Both the position numbers and the translations under genes were made by a program. A stretch of DNA of 39,684 bases, from assembly GCA_028280955.1 (NCBI GenBank), contig JANQKU010000252.1, positions 1 through 39,684 of the forward strand, written 5' to 3'. The DNA is from Opitutaceae bacterium (GTDB lineage: Bacteria; Verrucomicrobiota; Verrucomicrobiia; Opitutales; Opitutaceae). Of this stretch, positions 23,418-33,059 are shown one piece after another; the first letter of the stretch is position 1, and each line of letters opens with the position of its first letter. The notes under the pieces were generated by a model. That model did not search any database. It saw only the letters and a program-made list of their open reading frames with translations, and had not been told where the DNA came from.

Positions 23418-25352
23418 TTAAACAAGAGTTAGTTGAGGAATGCGCTCCGATAAATTGGCGGTGATTTCGTAGGATTTTTTTCCTTGTGAAAGATTGATGG
23501 TAACAATTTCTCCTGCGGTGGTTGTTTCAATGGTGACAGGTGTTTGTCTGTTGTTTGTTGGCAGAAGAAGCGTGAGAAGACCCGGACTCAGTGATGGTTC
23601 CACTGTGGAAGCTTCGATGTAGGGAAAGGCTTTGGCGGTAGCTTCTTCTATGGGTAACTCTCCTTTTTGAGTGGAGGTGCCCTGTGGTGAAAACAGTTGG
23701 CCGGTCAGCATGCCGGTTGGCCGCTGGATGAGGAAGGAGGTGGTTGCGGCTGTTCGCTTGGCTTGGTCGTCCTTGTTAAAGGCGAAGAATCTGGCTTGGA
23801 TGGTTGAAGGGGTTGTTTTTTTGAGAACTTTGTCGGCGATGAATACGATAGGGAGTTCCAGAAGGATGAGGACACTGCGAATAACTGATGCAACATCCGG
23901 AAGGACTAGGTTATAGGCTTGCGTGGCGTCACTGGCCCAACTGATGAATGTCTTTTTTTCAATGGTATCAAAGAGATGAGCCTCTGCTTTGGAGGCATTT
24001 GTTCCGTCTGTTCCATCGACATATTGATGTCCGGCTCCATCAATAAGAACGGCATTGTGCCCAGAGGTATGGCGCATGGGCCATGATGGACTTAAGTTAG
24101 AGTAGGGAGTGGGATGAGGATCGGGGAGAAGCAGTTCTCCAAAACATTTCAGGAAGATAGAATTTCGATCCGCATGTTCGTGGTTCGAGGGCGGGCCGCT
24201 CCGCATAGCACAAACCAAATCATTGGCAGTGTGTCCTGTGCGCACAACGATCCAGTCGAAGGGCGTCTTGAAAAGGTGGTTTGGAGAAGGTGGTTCTTTT
24301 GGAATGATGGTCGCATCGTAGTGAAGGAGCGCTCGCATTTCCGGTGATTCCGTTCGATTAAGAGCGTACCATTGAATTTCCGGGTCTTTTAATTTAGCGG
24401 CGAGCCACATGGATACAGCTGGTGGAGGGGCAAGTGGACCGTCACTAAAGGTGATAATATTGGCTGGATTGAGGGTTGTCGGAGCGGCCATTTCCAATAG
24501 AAAACGAGCATTTCCTTTCCAATCGACGCAGTTTAAATGTTCTTTCTCGGTGAGCCAGTTTAAATGAATGATCATATCGATCATCTGGATACTGGTATAT
24601 CCTGAATAAGAAACACCTTCTTCGTAAGAACCGTCCTGGCTGTAGAGTTTTCCCAATGTGGCGAAACTGTGTTGTGCTTGTTCCAGCCAGCGGATAGTGT
24701 CTGCGGTTTCGCCAAATTCTCTGAAGTAGCAGATCGTCCCTGTGAGGAGACCATTTGTGGTAACGGCTCTCAGGTTGTTCGCCTGGAAAAGTCGTGGCCA
24801 TTGATCGAGTTTATAAGCTTTGTGTTCGGGAAACTGTTGCAGATAAGTGCTCTCGGGATCAAAAGACCAGCCTTTGACTTGATCGAGATATCTCATGGAA
24901 TTGAGAGAGTTGAAACAAAGTTCAATGCCTTTAGAAGCCATGTTTCGAATCCATCGTTGCCGGGTTTCAACATTGATCATTGAGCCCAGATATTCGCAGG
25001 CAAGACTAACGGCTAAGTTAGCATTCTGAGCTCGCATCACCCCGATAGGGATGTGTCCATCTTCAAGAAGGTAATCCCATTTGGCATATTCCATTAATTT
25101 TTCGATGGCTTCCACTGCCAGTTCTCCAGCTTTGGGTAAGCCTGTGGCGACATAATACATCGTCATGGATTCGGCGAGAACGGTGGTGTCTCGGAGATCG
25201 ACGGTAAAATCTTTCAAACAGACTTCGTTGCGAAGGAAATTTTGTTTTTTTTCAAAATCAGTGGCTTCGAGTTCTTTGCGTATCTTTTCAAAGACAGGCT
25301 GTTGAAAGTTTTGCTGGATCTTTTCAGGCGAGGGGTAGGGAGAAGATGACAT
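23418..25352 (-). CDS. Heparinase II/III-like polysaccharide lyase
   Basis: The 644-residue protein has an N-terminal (alpha/alpha) toroid (VLAESMTMYYVATGLPKAGELA, YSQDGSYEEGVSYSGYTSIQ) followed by the heparinase II/III domain (PF07940): MRSGPPSNHEHADRNSIFL at about residues 385-403, with the catalytic histidines, and HTSGHNAVLIDGAGHQYVDG. The beta-sandwich C-terminus continues to the stop. Such lyases cleave uronic acid linkages in sulfated glycosaminoglycans, alginate or ulvan-like polymers. No signal peptide is present. It is convergent with the glycosidase gene (nine bases apart) and divergent from the UroD-like gene. Polymer specificity is not determined. Confidence 0.87.
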   Translation of the reverse strand: MSSSPYPSPEKIQQNFQQPVFEKIRKELEATDFEKKQNFLRNEVCLKDFTVDLRDTTVLAESMTMYYVATGLPKAGELAVEAIEKLMEYAKWDYLLEDGHIPIGVMRAQNANLAVSLACEYLGSMINVETRQRWIRNMASKGIELCFNSLNSMRYLDQVKGWSFDPESTYLQQFPEHKAYKLDQWPRLFQANNLRAVTTNGLLTGTICYFREFGETADTIRWLEQAQHSFATLGKLYSQDGSYEEGVSYSGYTSIQMIDMIIHLNWLTEKEHLNCVDWKGNARFLLEMAAPTTLNPANIITFSDGPLAPPPAVSMWLAAKLKDPEIQWYALNRTESPEMRALLHYDATIIPKEPPSPNHLFKTPFDWIVVRTGHTANDLVCAMRSGPPSNHEHADRNSIFLKCFGELLLPDPHPTPYSNLSPSWPMRHTSGHNAVLIDGAGHQYVDGTDGTNASKAEAHLFDTIEKKTFISWASDATQAYNLVLPDVASVIRSVLILLELPIVFIADKVLKKTTPSTIQARFFAFNKDDQAKRTAATTSFLIQRPTGMLTGQLFSPQGTSTQKGELPIEEATAKAFPYIEASTVEPSLSPGLLTLLLPTNNRQTPVTIETTTAGEIVTINLSQGKKSYEITANLSERIPQLTLV

Positions 25353-25514
25353 GTAAGATGGTAATTATTGGGGGAAGTAGATGAGGAGATGAGGTCTTTG
25401 GAAAGAAAAGAAAGACAAAGGGCACGATTCTTTCCCATGGTTGAAGGCAATTAGAGAGTAGGTTTTCGCAGGAATTGAGCAGATGTTTTAGAACGATAGG
25501 GGTAGGGTTTGCAG

Positions 25515-26618
25515 ATGATGACAGGAAAAGAGCGGATGATGACGGCATTGCAGAAGGGCAAACCGGACCGGTTACCCATTACCATTCATCAATGGCAGGC
25601 GTATCATCTGAAGGCTTTCATGAAGGGAGCTGATCAACTGGGCGCTTTTTTGGCTACAGGTTTGGATGCATCCATTACTCCATGGAATTTAATTTCTAGG
25701 AGCGAGAGCCCAGATTGGCAGGAATCTCGAGAATCTTGTGAACTGGCAGGATACCTGAATGCGGAACGTCGTGTGGTGAAAACTCCCGATGGGGAAATTA
25801 CCTGGATAACTGCAGGGAATGAATACACCCGATTTGTCGTAGAACATCCACTAAAATCTGAAAAGGATGTGAAAGCTTTTCTAAAACACCTTCCTCCGGG
25901 GAGATTGGATAAAAAGGCACTGAGTAACTGTTATAACAAGACGGGTGATCATGGAATCGTGAGAGGTTTTGTGGATTCACTGGAACAACCGGGCCCCTGG
26001 CAGGAATTTTGTGAATTGGTGGGAACTGAGGATGCGATTCTCTGGGCTCTGGATGATCCTGATTTTGTGCATTTCTTCCTTTCTGGAATTACGAAGTGGA
26101 AGGTGGAATATGTTTTAAGAGAAATGGACGGAGCCCGGTTTGACTTGGTTGAGCATGGGGGAGGCGCTGCCAGTTCAACGGTGATCAGTCCGGCGATGTT
26201 TGAGGAGTTTTGTTTGCCTTATGATCGGCAGATTATCGATGCCTTACATTCTGTGGGATTACCGGTTGTCTATCATACTTGTGGAGGCATGAAACCAATT
26301 CTAGGGCTGATTCCTCAGAATGGGTGTAATGCGAGTGAGACATTGAGTCCTCCGGGAGTGGGTGGGGATATCGAAAATGAAGAAAGAACGATGGTTAAGG
26401 AGGCCTTGGGGAGTAAAGTGGCTTTGATTGGAGGGGTTAACCAAAATGGAATTTTGACTACCGGAACGAAGGAAGATATTCGAAAGGAGGTTTTGAATTG
26501 CTTTGAAACTTATGGAAAAGATGGCGGTTATATCTGTTCGGCCAGCGATCATTTTTTCCATACACCAGTCGAAAATCTTGTCACAATGGGACAGGCGGCA
26601 AGAGAGTGTTTTTATTAA
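25515..26618 (+). CDS. Uroporphyrinogen decarboxylase (UroD/MtaA)-family protein
   Basis: The 367-residue protein belongs to the UroD superfamily (PF01208) but not to true HemE. The N-terminus MTGKERMMTALQKGKPDRLPI, the segment VEHGGGAASSTVISPAMFEEFCLPY, the HTCGG motif (as in zinc-dependent methyltransferases such as MtaA and CmuA) and the end YICSASDHFFHTPVENLVTMGQAARE point to a corrinoid- or thiol-dependent methyltransferase-like enzyme. Lentisphaerae and Verrucomicrobia have many such paralogues, mostly uncharacterised. No corrinoid protein is adjacent, so its methyl donor and acceptor are unknown. I chose ATG 25515; ATG 25518 and TTG 25509 are in the same frame. Confidence 0.82.
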   Translation: MMTGKERMMTALQKGKPDRLPITIHQWQAYHLKAFMKGADQLGAFLATGLDASITPWNLISRSESPDWQESRESCELAGYLNAERRVVKTPDGEITWITAGNEYTRFVVEHPLKSEKDVKAFLKHLPPGRLDKKALSNCYNKTGDHGIVRGFVDSLEQPGPWQEFCELVGTEDAILWALDDPDFVHFFLSGITKWKVEYVLREMDGARFDLVEHGGGAASSTVISPAMFEEFCLPYDRQIIDALHSVGLPVVYHTCGGMKPILGLIPQNGCNASETLSPPGVGGDIENEERTMVKEALGSKVALIGGVNQNGILTTGTKEDIRKEVLNCFETYGKDGGYICSASDHFFHTPVENLVTMGQAARECFY

Positions 26619-26639
26619 GAGAGATTTTTTCTTTAAAAA

Positions 26640-29585
26640 TCATTCGGTATAGGCATCCATCCCAAGGCAGGAACAGGTTAAATTTCTATCTCCGTAAACA
26701 TTATCAACCCGGCCAACGGGAGGCCAGAATTTATGATTGCGGGTTGTTTCGGTTGGGAAAGCGGCGATTTCTCGAGAGTAGGGATGTCCCCATTTTTCGG
26801 ATGCAATAAACCTGGCAGTATGTGGTGCGTTTTTTAAGAGGTTGTCATTGCGCTGGTTGTCTTCTTTTTCAATTGTTTTCATCTCTTCGCCAATAGAAAT
26901 CAGAGCATCGCAGAGTCTGTCTAGTTCGGTTTTCGATTCACTTTCAGTGGGTTCAATCATGAAGGTGCCGGCTACAGGCCAGGACATGGTGGGCGCATGG
27001 AATCCATAGTCCATCAATCGCTTCGCGATATCTTCAATGTCGATGTCTGCTTTTGTTTTCCATTCGCGCAGATCGAGGATAAACTCATGGGCGACAAAAC
27101 CTGATTTTCCAGTAAAAAGGATCGGATAGTATGAAGAAAGTCGGCGAGCCATATAGTTGGCATTCAGTATGGCCATCTTTGTGGCATCGGTGAGCCCTTG
27201 GCTTCCCATCATTCGGATGTAGGCCCACGAGATAACCAGAATGCTGGCGCTTCCCCAAGGCGCAGCCGAAATGGGTCCAATTGCCTTGTCCCCGCCCGTT
27301 TGAATAAGAGGGTGTCCCGGGAGAAAGGGGGTCAGGTGTGTGGCGACTGCGATGGGGCCAACCCCAGGGCCTCCACCTCCATGGGGAATACAGAATGTCT
27401 TGTGGAGATTGAGATGGCAAACGTCTGCTCCTATATGACCAGGACTGGTCAGGCCAATTTGGGCGTTCATATTGGCGCCATCCATATAGACTTGTCCTCC
27501 GTGTTGGTGAATGATTTGGCAGATCGTTCTGATCTCAGTTTCAAAGACTCCATGAGTGGAGGGGTAAGTGATCATGAAGGCTGCCAGGTTTTCAGCATGA
27601 GCGTTGGCTTTTGCTTCAAGATCGGGCAGATCAATGTTTCCATTTTCATCACAATTGACGGAAACCACTTTGAAGCCCGCCATGACTGCGCTGGCAGGAT
27701 TGGTTCCATGGGCTGAGCTGGGAATCAGACAAATATTGCGATGGGTCTCGTCACAGTTTTTGTGGTATTCTTTAATGACAAGGAGCCCTGCTAATTCTCC
27801 TTGAGAGCCAGCGTTTGGCTGAAGGGATACAGCATCAAATCCTGTTGTTTCTGCGAGCCAGGTTTCGAGTTGTTTGAAGATGGTTTGGTATCCTATTGCT
27901 TGGTCTAAAGGCGCGAAGGGATGGAGGCTTCCAAATTCAGACCAGGTAACGGGAAGCATCTCCGCCGTTGCATTCAATTTCATGGTACAAGAGCCGAGAG
28001 AGATCATTGAATGGCAGAGTGAAAGGTCCCTGGATTCTAGGGCGCGGATGTAACGAAGCATCTCTGTTTCAGTTCGGTATCGATTGAAAACAGAATGTTG
28101 AAGATAAGGGGTGGATCGCTGATGAGGCTGTGAAAATCCTATATCGAGTTCATCGGCAATCTGTGTCAGCTCCGTCTCTGAGGATTGGATATCAAAAATA
28201 TCTAATAGAGAGACAAGATCGGAGAGGGTGGTCTTTTCATCCAGTGAAAGACCAACTTTATCCGGACCGTAGTCACGCAGGTTGATCTCTTTCAGGAAGG
28301 CTTTTTGATGAAGAGTTTCTGCGGAGGTCTTCCCCAGTTTAATCTGTAGGGTATCAAAGAAAGGAACTTCATTGAGTTCGAACCCGTTTGTCTGGAGTTT
28401 TAGGGCAAAAATTTGAGTGAGCAGGTGGATAGATTGAGCGATTTTCTTTAGTCCTCTGGGGCCATGATAAATGGCGTACATAGCAGCCATGATAGCTAAG
28501 AGTACCTGAGCGGTGCAGATATTGCTGGTCGCTTTATCTCGCCGAATGTGTTGTTCGCGAGTTTGCAGAGACAGTCTCAAGGCAGGTCTGCCTTCAGTGT
28601 CTTTGGACACTCCGACGAGGCGTCCGGGCATGTATCGTTTGAATTTGTCTCGCGTGGCAAAGAAGGCAGCGTGCGGCCCTCCATACCCCAGAGGAACTCC
28701 AAATCTCTGGGTACTGCCGATGGCAATGTCTGCCCCGAAATCTCCAGGAGGACGCAGCAGAGTAAGGCTGAGAAGGTCACATGCCACAATGGCGAGAGCT
28801 CCCGTTTGATGGAGTTCATTAATAAATGGTTCGTAGTCATGAATGGAACCATCGGTTGTAGGGTATTGTAGGAGAGCCCCAAAGATCGTTTGATTTGGGG
28901 AGAATGTTTTGTATGCTCCTACAGTGATGTCCAACCCAAGGGCTTGAGCGCGGGTTTGAACAACGGCAATGGTTTGAGGGTGACAGTTATCGGCAATAAA
29001 AAATGTCTTTCTTTCCGGAGTTCCTTGCCGACCGTACGCCATTGTCATGGCCTCTGCTGCAGCCGTGCCTTCGTCGAGCAAAGAGGCGTTGGCTATGTCG
29101 AGCCCTGTTAAATCGGCTACCATTGTTTGAAAATTAAGAAGGGCTTCCAGTCTGCCTTGGGAGATTTCTGCCTGATAGGGGGTGTATTGGGTATACCATC
29201 CCGGGTTTTCGAGTATATTTCGCTGAATGACGGAAGGGGTAATGGTATCGTAGTAACCCATTCCGATGAAGGAGCGAAAAACTTGGTTTTGCCCTGCGAT
29301 TCTTTTCAATTCTTTCAGCATCTCCTGTTCCGTTGCTGGAAGGGGAAGGGAGAGAGTATCTGAGAGACGTATCGAAGCAGGTAAGGCCTCGTCAATTAAG
29401 TGATCAATGGAGGTGAAATTAAGAGTTTGAAGCATCTCGGCGACTTGATTTGGTCTTGAACCGAGGTGTCTCCTGGAGAAGGTGTCGAAAGGACTCAGGA
29501 GAGCAGAGTTTTTTTGATTTTCAGAATCCTCCGAAGAAGTGTTGTGGCTTTTATCATCCATGTGATTTGGCGATATGCTTGGCAT
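26640..29585 (-). CDS. gcvP: Glycine dehydrogenase (decarboxylating), P-protein
   Basis: The 981-residue enzyme is the PLP-dependent P-protein of the glycine cleavage system, which decarboxylates glycine and passes the aminomethyl group to lipoylated H-protein. It is the single-chain form, with the two halves fused in one polypeptide as in E. coli. The N-terminal part has [19 protein letters not shown] and [20 protein letters not shown]. The PLP lysine lies in [21 protein letters not shown], at about residue 729. The start could be ATG 29585 or 29561; the first 30 or so residues are not conserved. gcvT and gcvH are not in the window, and I saw no glycine riboswitch upstream. It is divergent from nth and convergent with the UroD-like gene. 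Confidence 0.96.
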   Translation of the reverse strand: MPSISPNHMDDKSHNTSSEDSENQKNSALLSPFDTFSRRHLGSRPNQVAEMLQTLNFTSIDHLIDEALPASIRLSDTLSLPLPATEQEMLKELKRIAGQNQVFRSFIGMGYYDTITPSVIQRNILENPGWYTQYTPYQAEISQGRLEALLNFQTMVADLTGLDIANASLLDEGTAAAEAMTMAYGRQGTPERKTFFIADNCHPQTIAVVQTRAQALGLDITVGAYKTFSPNQTIFGALLQYPTTDGSIHDYEPFINELHQTGALAIVACDLLSLTLLRPPGDFGADIAIGSTQRFGVPLGYGGPHAAFFATRDKFKRYMPGRLVGVSKDTEGRPALRLSLQTREQHIRRDKATSNICTAQVLLAIMAAMYAIYHGPRGLKKIAQSIHLLTQIFALKLQTNGFELNEVPFFDTLQIKLGKTSAETLHQKAFLKEINLRDYGPDKVGLSLDEKTTLSDLVSLLDIFDIQSSETELTQIADELDIGFSQPHQRSTPYLQHSVFNRYRTETEMLRYIRALESRDLSLCHSMISLGSCTMKLNATAEMLPVTWSEFGSLHPFAPLDQAIGYQTIFKQLETWLAETTGFDAVSLQPNAGSQGELAGLLVIKEYHKNCDETHRNICLIPSSAHGTNPASAVMAGFKVVSVNCDENGNIDLPDLEAKANAHAENLAAFMITYPSTHGVFETEIRTICQIIHQHGGQVYMDGANMNAQIGLTSPGHIGADVCHLNLHKTFCIPHGGGGPGVGPIAVATHLTPFLPGHPLIQTGGDKAIGPISAAPWGSASILVISWAYIRMMGSQGLTDATKMAILNANYMARRLSSYYPILFTGKSGFVAHEFILDLREWKTKADIDIEDIAKRLMDYGFHAPTMSWPVAGTFMIEPTESESKTELDRLCDALISIGEEMKTIEKEDNQRNDNLLKNAPHTARFIASEKWGHPYSREIAAFPTETTRNHKFWPPVGRVDNVYGDRNLTCSCLGMDAYTE

Positions 29586-29748
29586 CTAAAGAGTTTATCG
29601 TTGTCTTCGAAAACAGATCAAATCGAATTTAGAATCTTTATGGGAAAAGAGAGATGTTTTTTGTCTCAAAATGGATGATTGAAGAAAGGTATATGGATGT
29701 TAGAATGCTTCCTAATGATTTTGATAACAATGTTACCTGAAGTATTTT

Positions 29749-30399
29749 ATGACAAAAGTTGAGCGTGCTTCATTTGTAGATCGGAGATTGGCAGAGCTTT
29801 ACCCCTCTCCTCCGATCCCATTGGATCATAAAGATGTTTATACGTTGTTGATCGCTGTTTTGTTGTCGGCTCAATGTACTGATGTAAGGGTCAATAAGGT
29901 GACGCCGATTCTCTTTGCTAAGGCTGCTAGCCCCGAGCAGATGATAAAACTGCCTGTTGCGAAAATTCAGGAGATTATTCGACCTTGTGGTTTAGCTCCG
30001 CGTAAAGCAAAAGCGATAGCGGAGTTGTCTTCGATTCTAATCGATAGATACGACGGAGAGGTTCCAAAATCTCTGGAAGCACTGGAACAATTGCCTGGAG
30101 TGGGGCATAAGACGGCATCTGTTGTGATGTCTCAAGCTTTTGGTGAACCGATGTTTCCGGTGGATACGCATATCCATCGGTTGGCTCAGAGGTGGAAGCT
30201 AACAGATGGTCGTAATGTGGTACAGACAGAGAAGGATTTGAAGCGATTGTTCCCTAAAGAGCGGTGGAATGAGCTACATCTTCAAATCATTTACTATGGC
30301 CGGGAGCATTGTAGCGCAAGGGGATGTGATGGCACGGTTTGCCAAATCTGCAGGGCATTGTTTCCTCGTCGAAAAAATGGAGTGAAGACGAAAAAATGA
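29749..30399 (+). CDS. nth: Endonuclease III, base-excision repair glycosylase/AP lyase
   Basis: The 216-residue DNA repair enzyme removes oxidised pyrimidines and cleaves abasic sites. The helix-hairpin-helix LEQLPGVGHKTASVV contains the catalytic lysine (GHKTA), and the catalytic aspartate is in FPVDTHIHRLAQRW. The C-terminal cluster region deviates from the usual C-x6-C-x2-C-x5-C. Here cysteines sit at 188, 193, 198 and 201, spaced C-x4-C-x4-C-x2-C (EHCSARGCDGTVCQIC). The iron-sulfur cluster may thus be altered or absent. The start at ATG 29749 fits the family. It is divergent from gcvP and convergent with the coiled-coil gene, 12 bases away. Confidence 0.93.
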   Translation: MTKVERASFVDRRLAELYPSPPIPLDHKDVYTLLIAVLLSAQCTDVRVNKVTPILFAKAASPEQMIKLPVAKIQEIIRPCGLAPRKAKAIAELSSILIDRYDGEVPKSLEALEQLPGVGHKTASVVMSQAFGEPMFPVDTHIHRLAQRWKLTDGRNVVQTEKDLKRLFPKERWNELHLQIIYYGREHCSARGCDGTVCQICRALFPRRKNGVKTKK

Positions 30400-30411
30400 A
30401 CGGCTTTGGAT

Positions 30412-32976
30412 TTACCAAAGTTGTTTGCCTCCTCCAGGATTGACGATTTTTTCCGAAACAGGGGGAGTAGCTGGCGGAGGTTCTTCAATGAAGGTCGCGT
30501 TATTTTCCAGTTGATCCTGCATCTCGCGGATTCTTTCTTCGTAATTCCTGAGTTCGATCTCTTGTTCTCGAAATGCCTTGAGGTCGTTTCTGAAAGATTT
30601 TCTCTCTTTATCTAAAGCATCATGGGCTTCACGCAGTTTTTGCCATTCTACTTTGATACGTTCTTCGTTGGCGGAAGGCCCGCTTGTATTCTTGCTCCTT
30701 TTAGGCGTTTTTTTCTTTAAATCACTATTTTCACGCAGTAACTCTGCGTTTTCATCCATCAATCGTTTGAGTGCATTGTTTAATTCTTCCAGTTTAGGTT
30801 TGTAAACTTCTTCACCTTTTTTCTGGAGTTGGGTACGCTCGTTTTGAAGCGCTTCTCTTTGCTTTGCATGCAGAGCGACCATTTCATCACGTTGTCGGGC
30901 CAGTTTAACTCGGTCCGCGGAAAATCGTTCTACTTCTTCTTTGAAGACCACTTTTTGGGCCAGAAAATTTTTGATTTCTTCCTTAAACGCATCTTGTTCT
31001 ATTTGGGTTTTGGCCAATTGAGCCTTGGTTTCTTCGAGCTTTGCTTGCTCTTGCTTATATGTTTCTTCTTTTTTGGTAAATTCTTTGATTTCTTTATCGA
31101 GTTGTATTCTATCTTTACTGACAGATTCCGCCTTCTGATTGGCTTCTTGTATCTTTGTGTCGAGTTCTAATCGATCTGAATGGATTCCCGATTTAAGGTT
31201 CTCTATTTCCTTGGTTTTTTCTTCAAGCTTTGCTTTCCCTTCCTTGACGGTTGAGGTAAATATCTCCTTTTCTGATTTTATCCGTTCGACTTCTTTCCCA
31301 AGATTAGAACGTTGTTCGGCGAGAGCATTGGATAATTGTTCCAGTTCATTTTCTCTGTTGTCGAGGGAGGACAAGGTCTCGTTAAGAGCTGCCTCTCTTT
31401 GGGAAAGCTCATCATTTTGTTTCTTAAGCTCAGCTTCTCTTGCGGCAACTGCCATGGCTTGAGACTGTAGATGATTCAGCTCTTTTTTGGCTTTTCGGAT
31501 TTCGTTTTCTTTTTGAGTAAGGTCTTTTTGCCATGCCTGAAGTTCTGCAAAAGTAGTCTCTGAATCCGATTGCTGGGACTTCAGCTTTTCTCTTTCTTCC
31601 TCAATTCGTTTCTTTTCTTGATCAGTCTCCCGTTTCTGGTTCTCGATTTCAGTTTCACGAACTTTTAGGGAAGAGAGTTGTTCCTGGAGAGACTGAGTGT
31701 CGGCAAGGTATTCTTGCTTATTAACTTCGAGCTTTTTTAGATTTTCACTGTAGCTGCTTTCTTTGGATTCAAATTCCAAACGAGCGGCTTCGAATTCTTT
31801 TTGCTGGTTCTCGAAGGTTTCTTTTTCTTGCTTGAGGTGATTGAGAGTCTCATCCAGTTGATGCTTTTGAGAGGATAATTCTTCAATCTTTTGAGTATTC
31901 TCTAAACGTTCCTGTTCGAGTTGGTTTCTCTCTTTTTCGATACCTTGTAATTTCGCCTGTAGAGTTTCTTCTCTCTGTTCAAGATCGATGGTAGCTACTT
32001 TGATGGCTTCAATTTTCTTGATCGAATCGTTGGAGTGTTGTTGGATATGCTCTTCCCATTCTTTCAGACGGGCTTGTTCTAACTCGATGTTCTGTTTGTC
32101 CTGGGCAAGGAATTTTTCATTTTGAGCCAATTCGTGAGTGCGCGTTTCGAAATTATCGATTGCCTGCTTTCTGGTTTCTACTTCTTTTTCGAATTCTTCC
32201 AGTCTGGTTCTTTCCTGATTCAGCTGCTCTTTTTCAGAAATAAGGTTTTGGCGGGCGCTTTCAGTTTCTGAAAGTTCCTCCGCGATACTTTTCCTCTTTT
32301 GCTCCAGTTCGTCTGACTGTTGTTCGAGTGATGTTTCGGAAGCTTCGACTGCCTCTTGTCGTTTTTTCAGTTCTTCGGACTGTTGCTGATTTTGAATGGT
32401 CAGGCTATCGATTTCTTCTTTAAGAGCCTTGAATTCAGTTCGTTTTTGATCGAGTTCATCGATTTCGTTTCGTAGAGAATCAGCCTTTTTTTTGAGTTCG
32501 GTGACTTCCTTGTGAACTTGACTGGCTTGATCGATAAGCGAGGTCTCGGACGGTTGCTCTTTCTCGGAGGAATTTTCCAGCAAAGTGGAAACGCTATCTG
32601 CGATGGAAGTAGGGGATAAGTTGGAAGGATTAATGATCTCAGAAATTCCAAGGCGGCGTGCTTTTACCGAGGTAGTCATGTCCAGATCCTTGGCAAGAAG
32701 GATGATCTGAATATCCGGATATTTTTCTTTGAGCGCAGAGGCCAAAGATAAACCGGAATATTGATCGATGTCGTATGCGATTATTGCCAGATCGATGCTC
32801 TCTTGTCCGACTTCCTTAAGTGTTTCATTGGAGGTATGAGCAGTTTTGACTTGGCAACCCTGTTCGATTAGAACGTTCGAAAGAGCGTCATTTTTTTGGG
32901 AGTCTCCAGAGGCGATGATGATTTGTTTGCTCAATGGCGGAAAACGTAGAATTAGAAAATGAATTGAATGATGCAC
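30412..32976 (-). CDS. Long coiled-coil protein with a degenerate receiver domain
   Basis: I do not recognise a named family for this 854-residue protein. Residues 18-130 resemble a response-regulator receiver domain (KQIIIASGDSQKNDALSNVL, then DLAIIAYDID, then IQIILLAKDLD). The phosphoacceptor Asp position at the end of the third strand is Ala67, the Ser/Thr of strand four is Ala, and the usual Lys of strand five is absent, so phosphorylation is unlikely. Residues of about 150-830 are a nearly continuous, highly charged heptad-like coiled coil. The tail is proline/glycine-rich (EEPPPATPPVSEKIVNPGGGK). No transmembrane helix is visible. It could be a scaffold or a filament-forming protein. 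A TTG start at 32934 would remove 14 poorly matching residues; the ATG at 32976 has no clear ribosome binding site. Confidence 0.72.
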   Translation of the reverse strand: MHHSIHFLILRFPPLSKQIIIASGDSQKNDALSNVLIEQGCQVKTAHTSNETLKEVGQESIDLAIIAYDIDQYSGLSLASALKEKYPDIQIILLAKDLDMTTSVKARRLGISEIINPSNLSPTSIADSVSTLLENSSEKEQPSETSLIDQASQVHKEVTELKKKADSLRNEIDELDQKRTEFKALKEEIDSLTIQNQQQSEELKKRQEAVEASETSLEQQSDELEQKRKSIAEELSETESARQNLISEKEQLNQERTRLEEFEKEVETRKQAIDNFETRTHELAQNEKFLAQDKQNIELEQARLKEWEEHIQQHSNDSIKKIEAIKVATIDLEQREETLQAKLQGIEKERNQLEQERLENTQKIEELSSQKHQLDETLNHLKQEKETFENQQKEFEAARLEFESKESSYSENLKKLEVNKQEYLADTQSLQEQLSSLKVRETEIENQKRETDQEKKRIEEEREKLKSQQSDSETTFAELQAWQKDLTQKENEIRKAKKELNHLQSQAMAVAAREAELKKQNDELSQREAALNETLSSLDNRENELEQLSNALAEQRSNLGKEVERIKSEKEIFTSTVKEGKAKLEEKTKEIENLKSGIHSDRLELDTKIQEANQKAESVSKDRIQLDKEIKEFTKKEETYKQEQAKLEETKAQLAKTQIEQDAFKEEIKNFLAQKVVFKEEVERFSADRVKLARQRDEMVALHAKQREALQNERTQLQKKGEEVYKPKLEELNNALKRLMDENAELLRENSDLKKKTPKRSKNTSGPSANEERIKVEWQKLREAHDALDKERKSFRNDLKAFREQEIELRNYEERIREMQDQLENNATFIEEPPPATPPVSEKIVNPGGGKQLW

Positions 32977-33059
32977 TGGATCTAAGTGACCTAGGCGTCT
33001 GCGAGTACATGAAGAGTACTCGGCCTTACGTTTCCGTCATTTATGGAGAAAGAAGCGAT

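Noticed and set aside
26623-26641. AT-rich hairpin between the UroD-like gene and gcvP
   Set aside because: The stem is GATTTTT with AAAAATC, nearly all A and T, so it is too weak to call as a terminator with confidence.
29586-29748. Possible glycine riboswitch upstream of gcvP
   Set aside because: The 163-base divergent region shows no conserved riboswitch elements that I can recognise by eye.
30412-32976. Interpretation of the coiled-coil gene as a repeat array or an SMC/Rad50-type ATPase
   Set aside because: No Walker A or B motif is visible, the heptads are irregular, and a receiver-like domain occupies the N-terminus.
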